A stretch of 64,000 nucleotides of DNA. Source: Pilaira anomala. Its lineage: Eukaryota > Mucoromycota > Mucoromycetes > Mucorales > Mucoraceae. Shown one piece after another: positions 23,272 to 34,932 of the stretch. Location of the stretch: contig JAIXMQ010000034.1 in the NCBI GenBank assembly GCA_025716855.1, forward strand, positions 265,783 through 329,782, read 5' to 3'. The translations under genes were made by a program, and so were the position numbers. A model generated the notes under the pieces. That model was not told where the DNA came from and ran no database searches. It saw only the letters and a program-made list of their open reading frames with translations. Within the stretch, counting starts at the first letter, position 1. Each line of letters opens with the position of its first letter.

Positions 23272-23342
23272 AAAACACCTCTTTTTTCTTTTACTTTTTT
23301 TTTCTCTTTGTCCTTTTTTTTGCTCATAAAAAAAAAAGAAAA

Positions 23343-24769
23343 ATGGTGTCCATGGATACTTGTACACCAAAACGAAGTCATTCACTTGCGCATCATAAAG
23401 AATATACACGCAAAAAGGGAATTGAGTCACAACAAGTCCTTTTAACACAACAACCTACAACCAGTGTCTCCACCACCTTACCAAAATCAGGTCCTGTCAT
23501 CCATCCATATCCTGTTAGACTTGTTCGATCTAGTTCACTGTCACATCAAAGCCAAAAGGTATAAACATATAAAAAAAAAAAGTTTGACATGTATATATAT
23601 ACTAGATATTGATATTTTAGACAGTTACCTACAAGATCCAATTCATTACCTCCACAACAACAACAACAACTAAAGCCTATTACTACTACTACTACAATTA
23701 TCGAAAATCCAACAAGTTCTCCTATTTCAACATCTACTACTACTCCCTTTCGATTCCTTCAACAACCTCCGCCATTACCAAAGCACCTTATACCGCCACG
23801 GAGAACATCCAGTCTTAATAAAAAACCTACTACTATGAATAACAAGAATATTATGGCCAATGAAGAGGTCACGAAAGCACTTTTGGAATGGAAACACAAG
23901 GCTGGGTTTAAAGTAGATTGGAATACAATGTTTTCACCTAGTGTTGAATTATGGAATGAGAATAATATATTTGGATCTGTAGAAGACTTATTAAGTAAAG
24001 ATAAGGTATTGGATGCTTCAAGATCCCTTTGGATTGAAAATGAATCGTTTGTTCCTAAAAAAGAAATTGCGTCCTACCTTGGTAAATTGTAAAGTAAATG
24101 ATGATATAATATATATATATATATATACGTTTGACAAGATTAGTATCTAACTTTTATTAAAAAAAAAAAGGGACCCATTTCATCATAATGTGTTGCAATG
24201 TTATTTAGATTTTTTTAATTTTAACGAAATGAATTTAGCTGATGCATTTAGGTAATATACATATATCTGTGTGTGTGTGTGTCTGTGTGTGTGTGTGCGT
24301 GCGTTGCGTCTCTTGCATAAAAAACTCACAGTTGTTTTTATACAATTTAGAAAATTATGCTCCAAGTTATATTTTAAAGCAGAAGCACAAGAAATTGATA
24401 GAATTCTGGAAGCATTTTCTATAAAGTATTGGAATACGAATAAATCAAAAGCAAAATTATATCAAACTGCAGGTAATACAAGTAAAATAAAAAAAATAAA
24501 AAAATAATATTAATCTATATTTTTTAGATGTTGTATATACGATTACATATTCAATCATGTTACTCAATACAGATCTTCATTTAGTCCAAATCAGTAGCCA
24601 TGCTAAAATGTCTTGTGCATTATTTATTGAGAATACAATGTCAACTGTTCTAGAACAAAAAAATATATCATTTGATGATGATCAAGCTTTTATTTGGAAA
24701 ATTCAGTTAGAAGAAAATCTCAAGGTAATGTACACATAATATATTTATTGATTTATATATTAACTCAAT

Positions 24770-24801
<32 letters not shown>

Positions 24802-24943
24802 GGATATTTACACGTCAGTAAGAAGCCATGGTGTCTTACAACCTATATCCGATGATGAACCAAAATCCTTTTTAAAGAGAATGGGTTCATTAACTCAAAG
24901 AAAAAAGAGAACCATCTCTATCACTTCATCTCATTCGCACTAA
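23343..24943 (+). CDS. Sec7-domain Arf guanine-nucleotide exchange factor
   Basis: Activates Arf GTPases by GDP/GTP exchange in vesicle traffic. Six exons, 23343-23558, 23625-24081, 24209-24251, 24351-24472, 24528-24724 and 24803-24943, join in frame to 391 residues. Residues about 1-170 are disordered (Thr, Pro and Gln runs). The Sec7 domain follows: FNEMNLADAFR, then FKAEAQEIDRILEAFS carrying the catalytic Glu finger in the usual G-E-A-Q context (here A-E-A-Q), and SIMLLNTDLH, the helix H signature. The tail is basic and Ser-rich. No PH domain follows, so it is shorter than most yeast Sec7 proteins. Introns contain TG and AT microsatellites. The subfamily is not clear. Confidence 0.85.
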
Positions 24944-25089
24944 TATATACGTATATATATATACTATTATTTATTTTTATTACACACACACATTAATTCT
25001 TTATAATATCACATTCCAATTTTATTTATATTTAATTTAATTGTTTTGCTTAATCAATTGACGGGCGGTTTCTTTTACATATGTAACAT
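24944..25089. other. Short spacer
   Basis: AT-rich 3' flank of the Sec7 gene with a CA run. It separates the last host gene from the nuclease relics. No feature seen. Confidence 0.4.
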
Positions 25090-26519
25090 GAGCAGCAAAA
25101 TTTCACTTTTTAATAAAAGATGCTCAAAAAAATTAAAATTGTAGTTATACTTCAATGAGCGATGGGTCCAGTGATGTCGGTTTTGTGCAGTGCCTAATAC
25201 TCGAGTAGCGTTAAATCCTCCAAAAAAAAAGGACGGTCACTAAGAAACAACAATTAAACTCTGTTCTTCGTATTACCTCTAGAACCACTTCGTGGTTACC
25301 TATCTCTTCTTGCAAATAGAAGGAAAAAGTTTTTTTTTAAAAGCATAATTCAGCATCTGTAGTGCTGATTTTAGTTAAGCTGAGCACAGGGAATGGATTC
25401 TCGAATAGACTTGTACTAAGATCCACCAAACCAATTACCAAGACCGACATGGGAATCGCTGGACTTACAAGCCCGTTGTGAAGTTACAGAAACACATGGT
25501 GGATTAATACAAAATAAAGTACCTTTTACTTTCCGATGAATTGTTTTTCCGTTTTCTGCTCGTTATATTAACGGATTGTTTAATCTACCAAAGCAGTAAA
25601 GACAAGTCTGAGAAGTCAGATTCTCATTCGTGATACACACATTGGTTGCTTCGGAGTGTATCTTTTCTTTCCACTTGCCCCCATAACACCTGAATCCAGT
25701 AATCCAGGATCCAACTCCAGTGCCTCTATTCCCAATGAACATTAATAACTTTTTATTTTTGGAAGCGTTATCTATAACATCATGTTGAATTATATGTTAC
25801 TTTTCTATCATTTAAAAATTAGTACCAGTATAGGCAAGCCTCCTTCTTCTTTTGTCCAAAGTTTATGTGTAAATATGAATTTTTGAATTTCGTTATGTCT
25901 CTTCGCATATTTATCCGCTTGTTTGTATGATAAAAGTCTCGAACTTTATCACGATGAGTAATCTGTTTTTTGAAATTAGCTTGAAATTCAGATTGTTGAC
26001 CGTAAAGAAGTTGTCAAACTTGAGTTAGATAGAGTGCTTTCAATGGATTGGATTTATTTCCTCTGATCACTGTGCTTCTTCTTTTTATTCCGCTTGACTC
26101 TTTCTTTGAAGGAACCAGTATCCAGGTCAACTTCGCTTGATAATATTATTGTTGCTTTAGGTATATTTAAAAAAATTCCCTAATTCAGTATCTGAAGCTG
26201 GAATAATATCATTTAAGACAGAGTAATAGTTGTGTAGCTTGAGGTGAAATTTAAATCTCTCTCGAGAGAAGAGTGCAGTTGCAGTCATATTGACTAGCTC
26301 ATTATCTGTTCCACTGAATTTGAATTGTTTAGGATCATGGGAGCATACTATCTTCATTTCTAGCCAAACCACGGCTCTCTTCTTCTTCAAAGCAGTCTTT
26401 GGTGATTGACTTGATGATATTATACCATCAGATATAGGAATTTTTGGTTTGAATCTGATTGCTGTTTGGTGGAAATAACCGTCCTGCAGAGGAAGGAGAC
26501 GCCGAGAATACAGAGCCAC
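25090..26519 (-). pseudogene. Fanzor/TnpB-like RuvC nuclease relic, subfamily A
   Basis: On the minus strand, pieces of one protein appear in order. A 120-codon frame (26519-26157) carries FKFSGTDNELVNMT, the RuvC-I Asp context. About 26080-25850 gives FQANFKKQITHRDKVRDFYH, the basic helical region. About 25770-25700 gives FIGNRGTGVGSWITGF. About 25660-25600 gives VCITNENLTSQTCLYCFGRL, with the RuvC-II Glu and a zinc-ribbon C-x-x-C. About 25500-25440 gives a second Cys pair and the degraded RuvC-III Asp. About 25190-25120 gives a C-terminal block ending RSLKYNYNF. In-frame stops and frame changes show it is dead. Fanzors are eukaryotic RNA-guided TnpB relatives carried by transposons; placement in that group rests on recalled motif order, not a search. 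Confidence 0.6.
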
Positions 26520-26569
26520 AACAATGTAAAGATAAATATTGCAAAAACATTAATTTTAAATAAACACAT

Positions 26570-28199
26570 GTATTAGAGATGTACGCGGAGCATTCATGAC
26601 ATCAAACGTCGTCTCTAACAACTCCAACTTAAATGTAGATGTCATTTGTGCTCTTCTAGAATTATTACAGCACACATTACTGATATTACTGGCAACATGA
26701 ATTATAACTTTGTTTCATCGAGTAAAACAAAGGAGCTCTTTCAAGCCGCATCATTGTGCATAACTAATGTTATAAATCATTCTGAAAGATTAAATGCTTC
26801 CAATATAAATACTTTTGCTCCTCAAGGCAATACAGCCGACACTACTTTTAATACTACTCTATCCAAATTTTACAACGTTTTCGATTTCAGTAAATTCCCT
26901 AATCTGAAGATAAGATCGCAAGTAATAAATACTATATAAAAAAAGCGATTGATTAATATCCTCTGACAATGATAGAGCTCAAGATCTATCCGGCTTATAT
27001 GAGAGATCAAATAAAGTACTTATAAACGAAGTCAAGACAGACGGGTATACCTGTCGGTTCACATTTGTTCAAGCAAGAAGAAGAACCCAAAAGATAGCAG
27101 CAACAATGAAACTTGAGTTACAAGATTTCACAAGTTATCTTGGGAATGGAAAATTACGCAGTCTGTCAATCAAGGAATATTACTCTTTCAGGAGTACTAT
27201 ATCCAGAGCAAGACCACAAGATCGAATTAACCGCAGGAATCAAACGAATTGAGTCGAAAATACCTTCTCCGAAGACATTTAATATTTGAGAAATATTTAA
27301 CTCATGTGGCGTACATACATGCTGCAAAAAATGGGTGATTTATTTGGGTTCTATGGGTTTAATACTTGTGAGGGTAGATGGCTAAACTATTTAGAAAAGG
27401 AATGATCCTAAGAAGAAGCTGTTAATATTCTAATAAACGGGGATAAGAAATACAACAGTAACTGAAGGAAGAAGAAGAAAACGTCGAGGAACAATAGTCG
27501 CAGAAAGGATAATAAAATAAACAAGCTTGCCCAAACTCCTCCAGCCACCATCGATCCCGCTGAACTCCCTCCTCCTATCACCAGGTAATTTACTTGATAG
27601 TATTAATAAATAATATACCGTATGCTAATAATATCGCGCATTTTAATAAATATAGAAACCTTCTTCGAAGAGGTAACTTCAATGAAGAAAACAAGAGAAA
27701 AATGCCTCTGGTTGTCTTCGGTAACGGAATGTTCAACAAAGATGGTGTTCCTCTTACAAGTCAACTCCATGGTGTTACCTCCACTTTATATAAAAATCTG
27801 AAACGAAGAGAACGCCTCGGGGAGCTATGTTTGATAGATATAAATGAGTTTCGAACTTCTACAGTAAGTATATGTATATAATTCGATAATTACAAAATAG
27901 AAAATTATAAATTAATCGCTCCAACGTGGGTTTGCAATGTGTGCAAAAATAAAACCAACCAGCCTCTCCAAGGAAACTTCAAGGTCCTTCGTTACAATCA
28001 CTGTCAAGATCGATTAGTAACCTGGAATCGTGATACAAACGCTGCTCGAAATATGTGGAACATACCATCATCCATCTTCTGGTCAGGACGTGGAAGGTCT
28101 GATATATTTTGCAGGCAACAACAAAACAATAACAATAACAATAACAATAACAAATACTTTTTATACCCCCACCTAAAATGTGGTGTGTTCCGCACTTAA
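26570..28199 (+). pseudogene. Fanzor/TnpB-like RuvC nuclease relic, subfamily B
   Basis: Plus-strand pieces follow the nuclease order. Around 26985-27250: VLINEVKTDGYTCRFTF and LRSLSIKEYYSFRS (the RuvC-I region; its Asp is not obvious). Around 27344-27460: FGFYGFNTCEGRW and ILINGDKKYN. Around 27466-27584: a basic, Pro-rich stretch. A consensus intron (27585-27655, 71 nt) joins in frame to MPLVVFGNGMFNKDG. Then comes LCLIDINEFRTST with the RuvC-II Glu, CNVC as the first zinc knuckle, a degraded second knuckle (YNHC), and TWNRDTNAARNMWNI with the RuvC-III Asp. Stops occur near 27250, 27404 and 27463, so it is a pseudogene. It starts about 50 bp from the divergent subfamily A relic. The last motifs are strongly TnpB/Fanzor-like. 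Confidence 0.68.
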
Positions 28200-28934
28200 T
28201 GGTTTTACACAGTAAGTGAATTTTTTTATTAAAAAAATTAATAACTGTCTAACATAAAATCCCCAAAATTAGAACAGTTCGCTCAGCGTGTCATCATCAA
28301 ACAATCACAGATATGCTCCGCTGTATTCCATAAATAAAATTGCTCCAATATTTTAATAATAATAAAATATAATAATTGTCTGTCTCTTTGCCTTACCACA
28401 AAGATCTTCTTTTCAAAACCTAATTTGGACCAAAATATTCAAATACTACATGATCTTCTTTGAATGTAGTGTTGAAGGCTTTAAGGTGAGAGTCAAATAG
28501 ATCTACAGTCTGGACCATGCATCATTAAATTTGAACTTGAACGAACAAGATTCTGTTGTATTAAACGAGTTTCATGAAGAGAGAGCCACATATTTTCACC
28601 TATAATAGTATAAAATTGATTAATTTATTAAATTACTTACACTTCTTTTGATGTGATTCTCATGCACGCCTGATGTGCTAATAACACAACAGAATGTCAT
28701 TTCCTCCAAAATTTAATAGTGGAAACTTCATTAGCAGAACAGTAAATCATGGTACAGTTGAAAGGTGTTCTTAACCCGAGCAACCACTGCGACAAAGTAG
28801 GAATGATCTCACGTCGGTGGCGGGGAGCGGAATTTCATTAAAATTGAAATCATAACTAAATGCTTACCACCCGTGCGACTTTCTTTTTTTCCTTCACCTT
28901 TTCTTTTCTTTTCTATTCAAGTAGGTAAAAAAAC
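28200..28934. other. Intergenic region, 5' flank of the oxidoreductase
   Basis: No gene recognised. CT-rich sequence just upstream of 28935 probably belongs to the oxidoreductase promoter or leader. Any terminus of the nuclease-bearing element should lie near 28200, but I could not define one. Confidence 0.4.
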
Positions 28935-30447
28935 ATGCAAGCTGTTATTGTTAAAACTCCTGGTAAGAAAAATAAAATAAATCAATTCTACCGCTTAAAC
29001 AATTCTAATTCTTTTCTTAAATAGGAAACGCTGATCAACTCACGATTGGTACTTATGAAAAGCCTACTCCAAAACATACCGAACTCTTGGTCAAAGTAAT
29101 ATATACACGTCCAAAGGTTCCGCTCAAAAAGTATAAAATTAACCACCTCTTTTTTTCTAGGTAAAATGTTTTGCTCTTAACCGTATGGATATTCTTCAAA
29201 GAGAAGGTAGATACCCTGTTCCTGCTACTTGTAGTCCTATCTTGGGTGTTGAGATCTCTGGTACCGTTGAAGCTATTGGAAAAAATGGTAATGAAGCAAA
29301 AAGATGAATAAAAAAAAAAGGGTTATTTTTTTTTTAACCTTGATTTTTTTTTTAGTCACTGATTTTAAGGTGGGTGATGAAGTCTTTGGTTTAATGCCTG
29401 GCGGTGCTTATGCAGAGGTAAAAAGAAAAAAAAAAACGCGTCTTTTTTTTTATCTAATTTTTGTAAATAGTATGCTGTCATTGAATCTGCTTTGACGATG
29501 CATAAACCTGAAAATCTTTCTTTTGAAGAAGCTGCTGCAATTCCAGAAACATGGTTCACTGCTTATCAAGCTTTATTCTTTGTGGGCGATTTGAAAAAGG
29601 GACAAGATATCTTGATTCATGCAGGTGCTTCAGGTGTTGGTATTGCTGCTATCCAACTTGCTAAAGAAGCTGGAGCGTAAGAATATTGAAAAATTAACTA
29701 CACCTTTTATGTAATAGGTTAATTAACTTTCTTTTTATGATATAGTAATCGTATCTTTGTAACGGTTGGATCAGACGAAAAAGTTAAATTCTGTGAAAGT
29801 ATTGGTGCTACTAAAGCAATCAACTACAAGTCTGAGAATTGGTCTGAAATTGTAAGTGTATAAAACTGATTATATAGATATCAACAAGCATTTTATTGAT
29901 TTTTTTTTATTGATATGTAGATCTTGAAGGAAACAGAGGGTAAAGGTGTCAATGTATTGATTGATTTTGTCGGAAAGGATTACTGGTTCAAGAACATGGA
30001 AGTCATGGGTTTAGATGGTCATTGGGTTATCTTGGCCTTCATGAGTGGTAAAATAAGATAGACGCGCCAATTAGATTTAGTTACTTATTTATTTTTAATA
30101 GGTACCATTATTGATAAGGTTGATATTTCACCTTTACTCAGAAAGAGAGTTAGAGTAAGTGATATTTTTCAACGAAAAAAAAAAAAGTAGATGGAAATGA
30201 TAGACTAAACATTTTGATGTAGATTGAAGGCTCTAATTTGCGTGCAAGAACAGTTGAATATCAAGCCAAGTTACGTGATGAGATCTATAGCCATGCTGTT
30301 GAGAACCATTTCGCAAAGAAGGATGGTGTATTAAAGATTTATGTCGATAAGGTTTTCAATTGGGAAGATATTGTTGATGCTCACAAGTATCTTGAAAGTA
30401 ACAAATCTATGGGTAAAATTGTTGTCAAGGTCACTCCCAATCAATAA
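28935..30447 (+). CDS. PIG3-like NAD(P)H quinone oxidoreductase
   Basis: Zinc-free medium-chain dehydrogenase/reductase that reduces quinones with NADPH; animal PIG3 (TP53I3) is the model. Nine exons (28935-28962, 29025-29095, 29161-29287, 29356-29417, 29471-29676, 29746-29851, 29921-30047, 30102-30154, 30223-30447) join in frame to 334 residues, against 332 in human PIG3. It opens MQAVIVKTPG. Visible blocks are ALNRMDILQREGRYP and GVEISGTVEAIG (GroES-like fold), then IHAGASGVGIAAIQLAKEAG (the Rossmann nucleotide site), INYKSENW and the C-terminal NKSMGKIVVK. No zinc-binding Cys/His set is seen, as expected for quinone reductases. High intron density is notable. The assignment is secure at family level. 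Confidence 0.92.
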
Positions 30448-30523
30448 GTCATTTTTAAAAAAAGGAGACGATTCCTATTTTGTCTCTTTTGAATAAAACC
30501 CATATATAAAAAAAACAAAGCAA

Positions 30524-30557
30524 AACACACACATACACACACACACACATACACACA

Positions 30558-30594
<37 letters not shown>
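30524..30594. repeat. CA microsatellite
   Basis: A near-pure (CA)n tract of about 70 bp, with a few CATA and CAAA interruptions. It lies between the 3' ends of two convergent genes. Confidence 0.9.
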
Positions 30595-30596
<2 letters not shown>

Positions 30597-30753
30597 CCTT
30601 TTTCATACTCTAGTTCTATATCAATCATTTGTTCAATAAATAAATACTTGAAGGTTGTATGAATAATAAATTTCGACAAATTAATAAACTTTTATTTGAA
30701 GTTGTTGAAAAAAATAAGTATCCAGTTTAATTCGATATATGAAAAAAAATAAT

Positions 30754-31449
30754 TTATTTCTCCTGTAATGCAAGTTAGTTTTTTTTTATAGTAACGCATT
30801 ATATATAAAAACTTACAGGGATCTCGACCTCACCAGCATCAATGGCGTGACAAAGGTCCTTGGGGTTTTGACCATCGACGGTACAACCAACAGAGAAAGC
30901 AGTACCAAGGATTTCCTTGACGGTACCAGAGAGCTCACGAGCTAAAGACTTGAAACGCATAACACGAGCAATCTCAATGATTTCCTCAAGAGCAACGTTA
31001 CCGGTATGCTTGATGTTCTTCTCCTTCTTACGGTCACGGAGAGGTTCCTTAAGAGCCTTGATGACTAAAGAAGAAGCAGAGGGTACAACGGAAACTTGAG
31101 CTTGACGGTTTTGAATGGTCAATTGAACAGTGACACGGAGACCCTTCCAGTCCTTGGTACCCTTGGCGATATCTTCACCGACCTTCTTGGGAGAAAGACC
31201 AAGAGGACCAATCTTGGGAGCTATTAATAATAATAAATTCGTTTAATGGTTTTTATTGTTTAATTGAGTTTTTTTTTTCTGTTTCTTCTTACCAAGAGCA
31301 CTAGAGGCACCAACTTCACCACCTATTCAAATAAAAATAAAATAAATCTGTCAGCATATAATAATGTCGAATTCCATTTTTTTTTTGTCTTTACCAGTGG
31401 CACGAAGGTAAATAATCTTAACCTCAGAGGGATCGAACTTAGGAGGCAT
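30754..31449 (-). CDS. RPL12: 60S ribosomal protein L12 (uL11)
   Basis: Component of the large-subunit GTPase-associated centre at the P-stalk base, binding 25S rRNA. Four exons on the minus strand, 31449-31395, 31322-31293, 31220-30817 and 30762-30754, join in frame to 165 residues, exactly the usual eukaryotic length. It begins [20 protein letters not shown], continues [20 protein letters not shown], and has [21 protein letters not shown] near the end. The last exon is tiny: only Glu-Lys-stop after a 54-nt intron; without it the frame would run into an unrelated tail. Introns in the first codons are common in fungal ribosomal protein genes. Confidence 0.96.
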
Positions 31450-31784
31450 CTATAAAAATGTCAATTCAAAAAATAAAAAAAAAATCCATAAATAAAAAAA
31501 TTGAATTTGACGATAATATATAAAAAAAGATAGAAAAATATTTAGTAAGACTAGAATTGAATGGATGGATTGATGAATTTCATGGATGATTTGAATTCAT
31601 ACCTTTGAACGTGGAGAAAGAAGGTTGAATGGATAGACTGTTCAGACCTCTTTTTGGAATTCCAAAATGCAAAATATAAGTGGCTGATTTATTTGGATAC
31701 CCGCGAGGCGAACTGCTCTCGCGTTATTATAGAATTTATTATTTTTTATATTATTCAAAAAAAAAGCACTATTTGATATAAATT

Positions 31785-32642
31785 TTACATGGATACCATA
31801 GCTGCATCAAGACTTGCCATACCAGGACCTTGACTTAATCTTTGAGGTAAGGAAGGTCTTCCATAAGATGAGGAAGCTACAGAGTTTTGAGAGGAAGGTG
31901 GTGATGTATGTGAGCTCGTTTGGCTAACAGGCTCTAAAGATCTCGGACTATTGCTATCAGTCAAGTTATTATTTATTAACTGTTGTTGATGACTAAAATC
32001 CAATAACTCGGCTTGTGTAAGTCGAAGCGAAAGTCTTTGTTGTGGATTTATCACGGGTGAGGATCGGCTGGAAGAACGAATAGAGCCTGTTCGTGATAAT
32101 GGTCTTGATTTACTTGAAACGTTGTGTTGATCAAGGAACCGTTCCAAGAAATCAGCAATCAATGGTTCCTTCATAGCAGACAACTTGTATTCCTCAAAAG
32201 ACTATATAAACACATAATTAATGAATATTTATATTTACATCCTTTTTTTTTTCAGCCTTTGCATGGTAACTGTGATCCTGTTACTATGACAGCTAATTTT
32301 CCAGTTTTTTTTTTTTTTTTTTTGTTGTTGTTGTTGTAAAACTACTTTACCAGTTTACCATCACCATCTACATCGAAATCTTGAAACATACAATCAATAG
32401 AACGTTGAACTTCTTCAGAAGGTTCTTCATCTGACATTTGAGACTACAAATATATATATATATATATATAAATATCATTAATTCATGCTCTATTGATGTT
32501 TTATTCTATCAGCACTTTACTAATTGTAACATGACTTGTTCCAATTCTTTTTTTGAGATAAATCCATCCTTATCTACATCATATAGCTTAAAAGATACTA
32601 ACAAGATATACAAGAAAAAAAAATTAGAGGAGAGAAAATTCA

Positions 32643-32674
<32 letters not shown>

Positions 32675-33165
32675 TACATTTTAATTTTTCATCTGAGGTT
32701 CCTTTGATAAATACACTAAGTCCATCCACAAATTTACTGAAAAAATATATATATATATATATAAACAAACGTCAAAAAATATAAATAAATAAATAAATTA
32801 CCAGAAATCAATAGATTTTTCTTGATCGCCACCAAACGCTGCATAAAGTCTTTTTAAAAATACATCATCATTATTTGATACAGTAGGAATATATTGCTTT
32901 ACAGACTTTGATTCCGTCAAAGTAAAAAGTTAATTAGATATTGTTCTCTCTCTTTTTTTTTAAAAAAAAAAATTACGTCTTTAAAAACATCTTCGGTAAT
33001 GTTATTCTGATCTTGTTCTTTGACATTCTGTCGAAGATGGTCAATTTCTTTTGTCGAAACTAACATTCCTTGTTAAAAATATGCTCTGTAAAGTATTTTT
33101 TTGAGACACTTACAGTGTGTTGTTTTTGATAAATCAGCATTTTCTTTACTTTTGCTTTGTCCCAT
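31785..33165 (-). CDS. EF-hand calcium-binding protein with predicted N-myristoylation
   Basis: Likely calcium sensor related to calcineurin B/NCS/CIB-type proteins. Seven exons (33165-33114, 33059-32977, 32905-32802, 32736-32678, 32597-32521, 32443-32351, 32201-31785) join in frame to 294 residues. It starts MGQSKSKEN, a classical N-myristoylation site with a basic patch, so membrane attachment is inferred. Two complete EF loops are present: 106-117 (DVDKDGFISKKE) and 149-160 (DVDGDGKLSFEE), each with Asp/Asp/Asp, Gly and Glu in place. FCKFVDGLSVF and LSFKLYD match the helix between the lobes. A Ser/Pro-rich tail of about 120 residues after the EF hands is unusual for the family. Partner phosphatase or kinase is unknown. 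Confidence 0.8.
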
Positions 33166-34932
33166 ATTTTTAAAAAATTCTCTGAATAAAAGAAATAAGA
33201 CTATTGCATCATTGTCATTAATACCTGCAGTGCGGTTTTATATATTTTTTTTTTTACTTCCAATTATCGGTTTGTTATTGGCCAATTTGACGTTTTTTTT
33301 ATTTTTTTTATTCTCAATTTAAGGGTTTTATCAGTTCTGCAATTTAGCGTCTTTTACTGACAAAACACAAATGTATTTTGACATAATTAAGTAGATAATA
33401 TGATACATCCTGAACCAGTTTTAACATAAATAAAATATGCACACTGTAAACAATTTATCTGAAGTGCTGTCATATTTTATCGCGTGACTTGTGTTATTGA
33501 CCACTTTATCTTTATGTCTCTTTTTTTTTTCCATTTCAAAATATGAACTTTTCCTTCTAGTGCCGTCTTAATATATTATTCAGACAAGGAATTGTGTCAA
33601 GACATACATAAGCTTGAAATCTGCATGATACATTTTGTCGATGATAAGATTTATTACAAAGAGGCTCCTTTTGAATACTAAAATGTTATAAAAAGTTTAA
33701 TTCCTCGACCTACACAAGAATGACTAAAAAAACCCAAAGCTTCTTAAAAAAAAGGTATTTCAAGGAAAAGGCCGCATACCAAGCATAATACCTTTAGAAA
33801 AGTATTAGAAATCAATGAATTTCATGAGTGTATTCTCAATTTGTATGATATGAAGTAGAAGAGACAATACCCTCTATATTGCCAAGAAAAGAAAAGCTTT
33901 GACTGATGTCATAAACAATCAAGTTAAAAGAATGAAGAGACCTTTAAAGGAGGCTATTAAAATGTTCAATGAAGCAACTTTTGTTGCTTGAAAGCCATTA
34001 CAGATTGTTATTGAAAGTGTATGAATTTTTTCTAACGGGGGTCAGGAAAGATAAATTCCACTTTTTTTTTAAAAAAGAACGAAATAGTAAAGCGTCAAGT
34101 TTAAGTGTAATTACTCTCGGCATGGGCTTAATGCTAAGACTCTCTCAAGCTAATGAATGATGACACGTCAATATACAAACCCTGTGTTTATAACTCTCGA
34201 TAACGGTCGTAATACTATAAGTAATGTAAGAAAAAACAGCTATCAATTTTGTTAATAAAAATAACAACCAATTCTGCGAATAAAACCTACCAGTTTACGG
34301 TAGATTCAAGACAATAAGCTTTGTGGTACTGTTCAAAATTCTAATTCATAGATGATTGACAAAGTAATATGTATACATACATGTCAGAAGAAGCAATAAG
34401 ACTTCAAATATCGTTTCGGAAATGGTCTAACTACAGATTTTTTTTTTATTTATTCTTTTATAGTTTGCAACGATCCCAAACTATATATGGCTTCAACCTC
34501 GAGGCAAGAGGAAGCCAGGACTTTCCAATATTGTATGGTTAAAAAGGGAGAGGGTTAAAAGACCGACATTTATGTAGTAAATAAACGGTCTGCAACCAAT
34601 TCCGGGTTGATTTATTTGAGCTCTATTCGAAACAAAATTCGAGTTTATTTAATTTAAAAAGGAATTATTTTTCTCTTTTTCCCTCTGGGTAAAAACTGTA
34701 ATAAAATAAACACGGAATACTATAATAGTTACAAAAAAGTATCATTTCATATTTCCAAGAAAAGAAGTTACTGTGAAACGATCGGTTTAAATAATGGTCC
34801 GGGTAAACGAGATCCTGTTTTTTCATCCGCGCGCATTTTGAAAAAAAAAAAAGTGTATAAAAAGTACAGTTTTTTTTTTCTCTCTGTTTATTTTCTCTTC
34901 TTATTTAATATAATTGTTTGTTTATTTCTATA
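33166..34932. other. Intergenic region with unrecognised coding-like debris
   Basis: About 33850-34160 on the plus strand has a non-random, Lys-rich reading (for example QVKRMKRPLKEAIKMFNEAT) broken by stops. It could be an old transposon or gene relic, but I cannot assign it. The last 250 bp hold CT-rich and A-rich blocks that probably form the ERG4 promoter. Confidence 0.35.

Noticed and set aside
23169..23448. Several overlapping 70-90 codon frames on both strands
   Set aside because: All are driven by the A and T runs between the small orphan and the Sec7 gene.
33850..34160. Third nuclease relic
   Set aside because: Lys-rich debris is present, but no RuvC or zinc motif could be matched.
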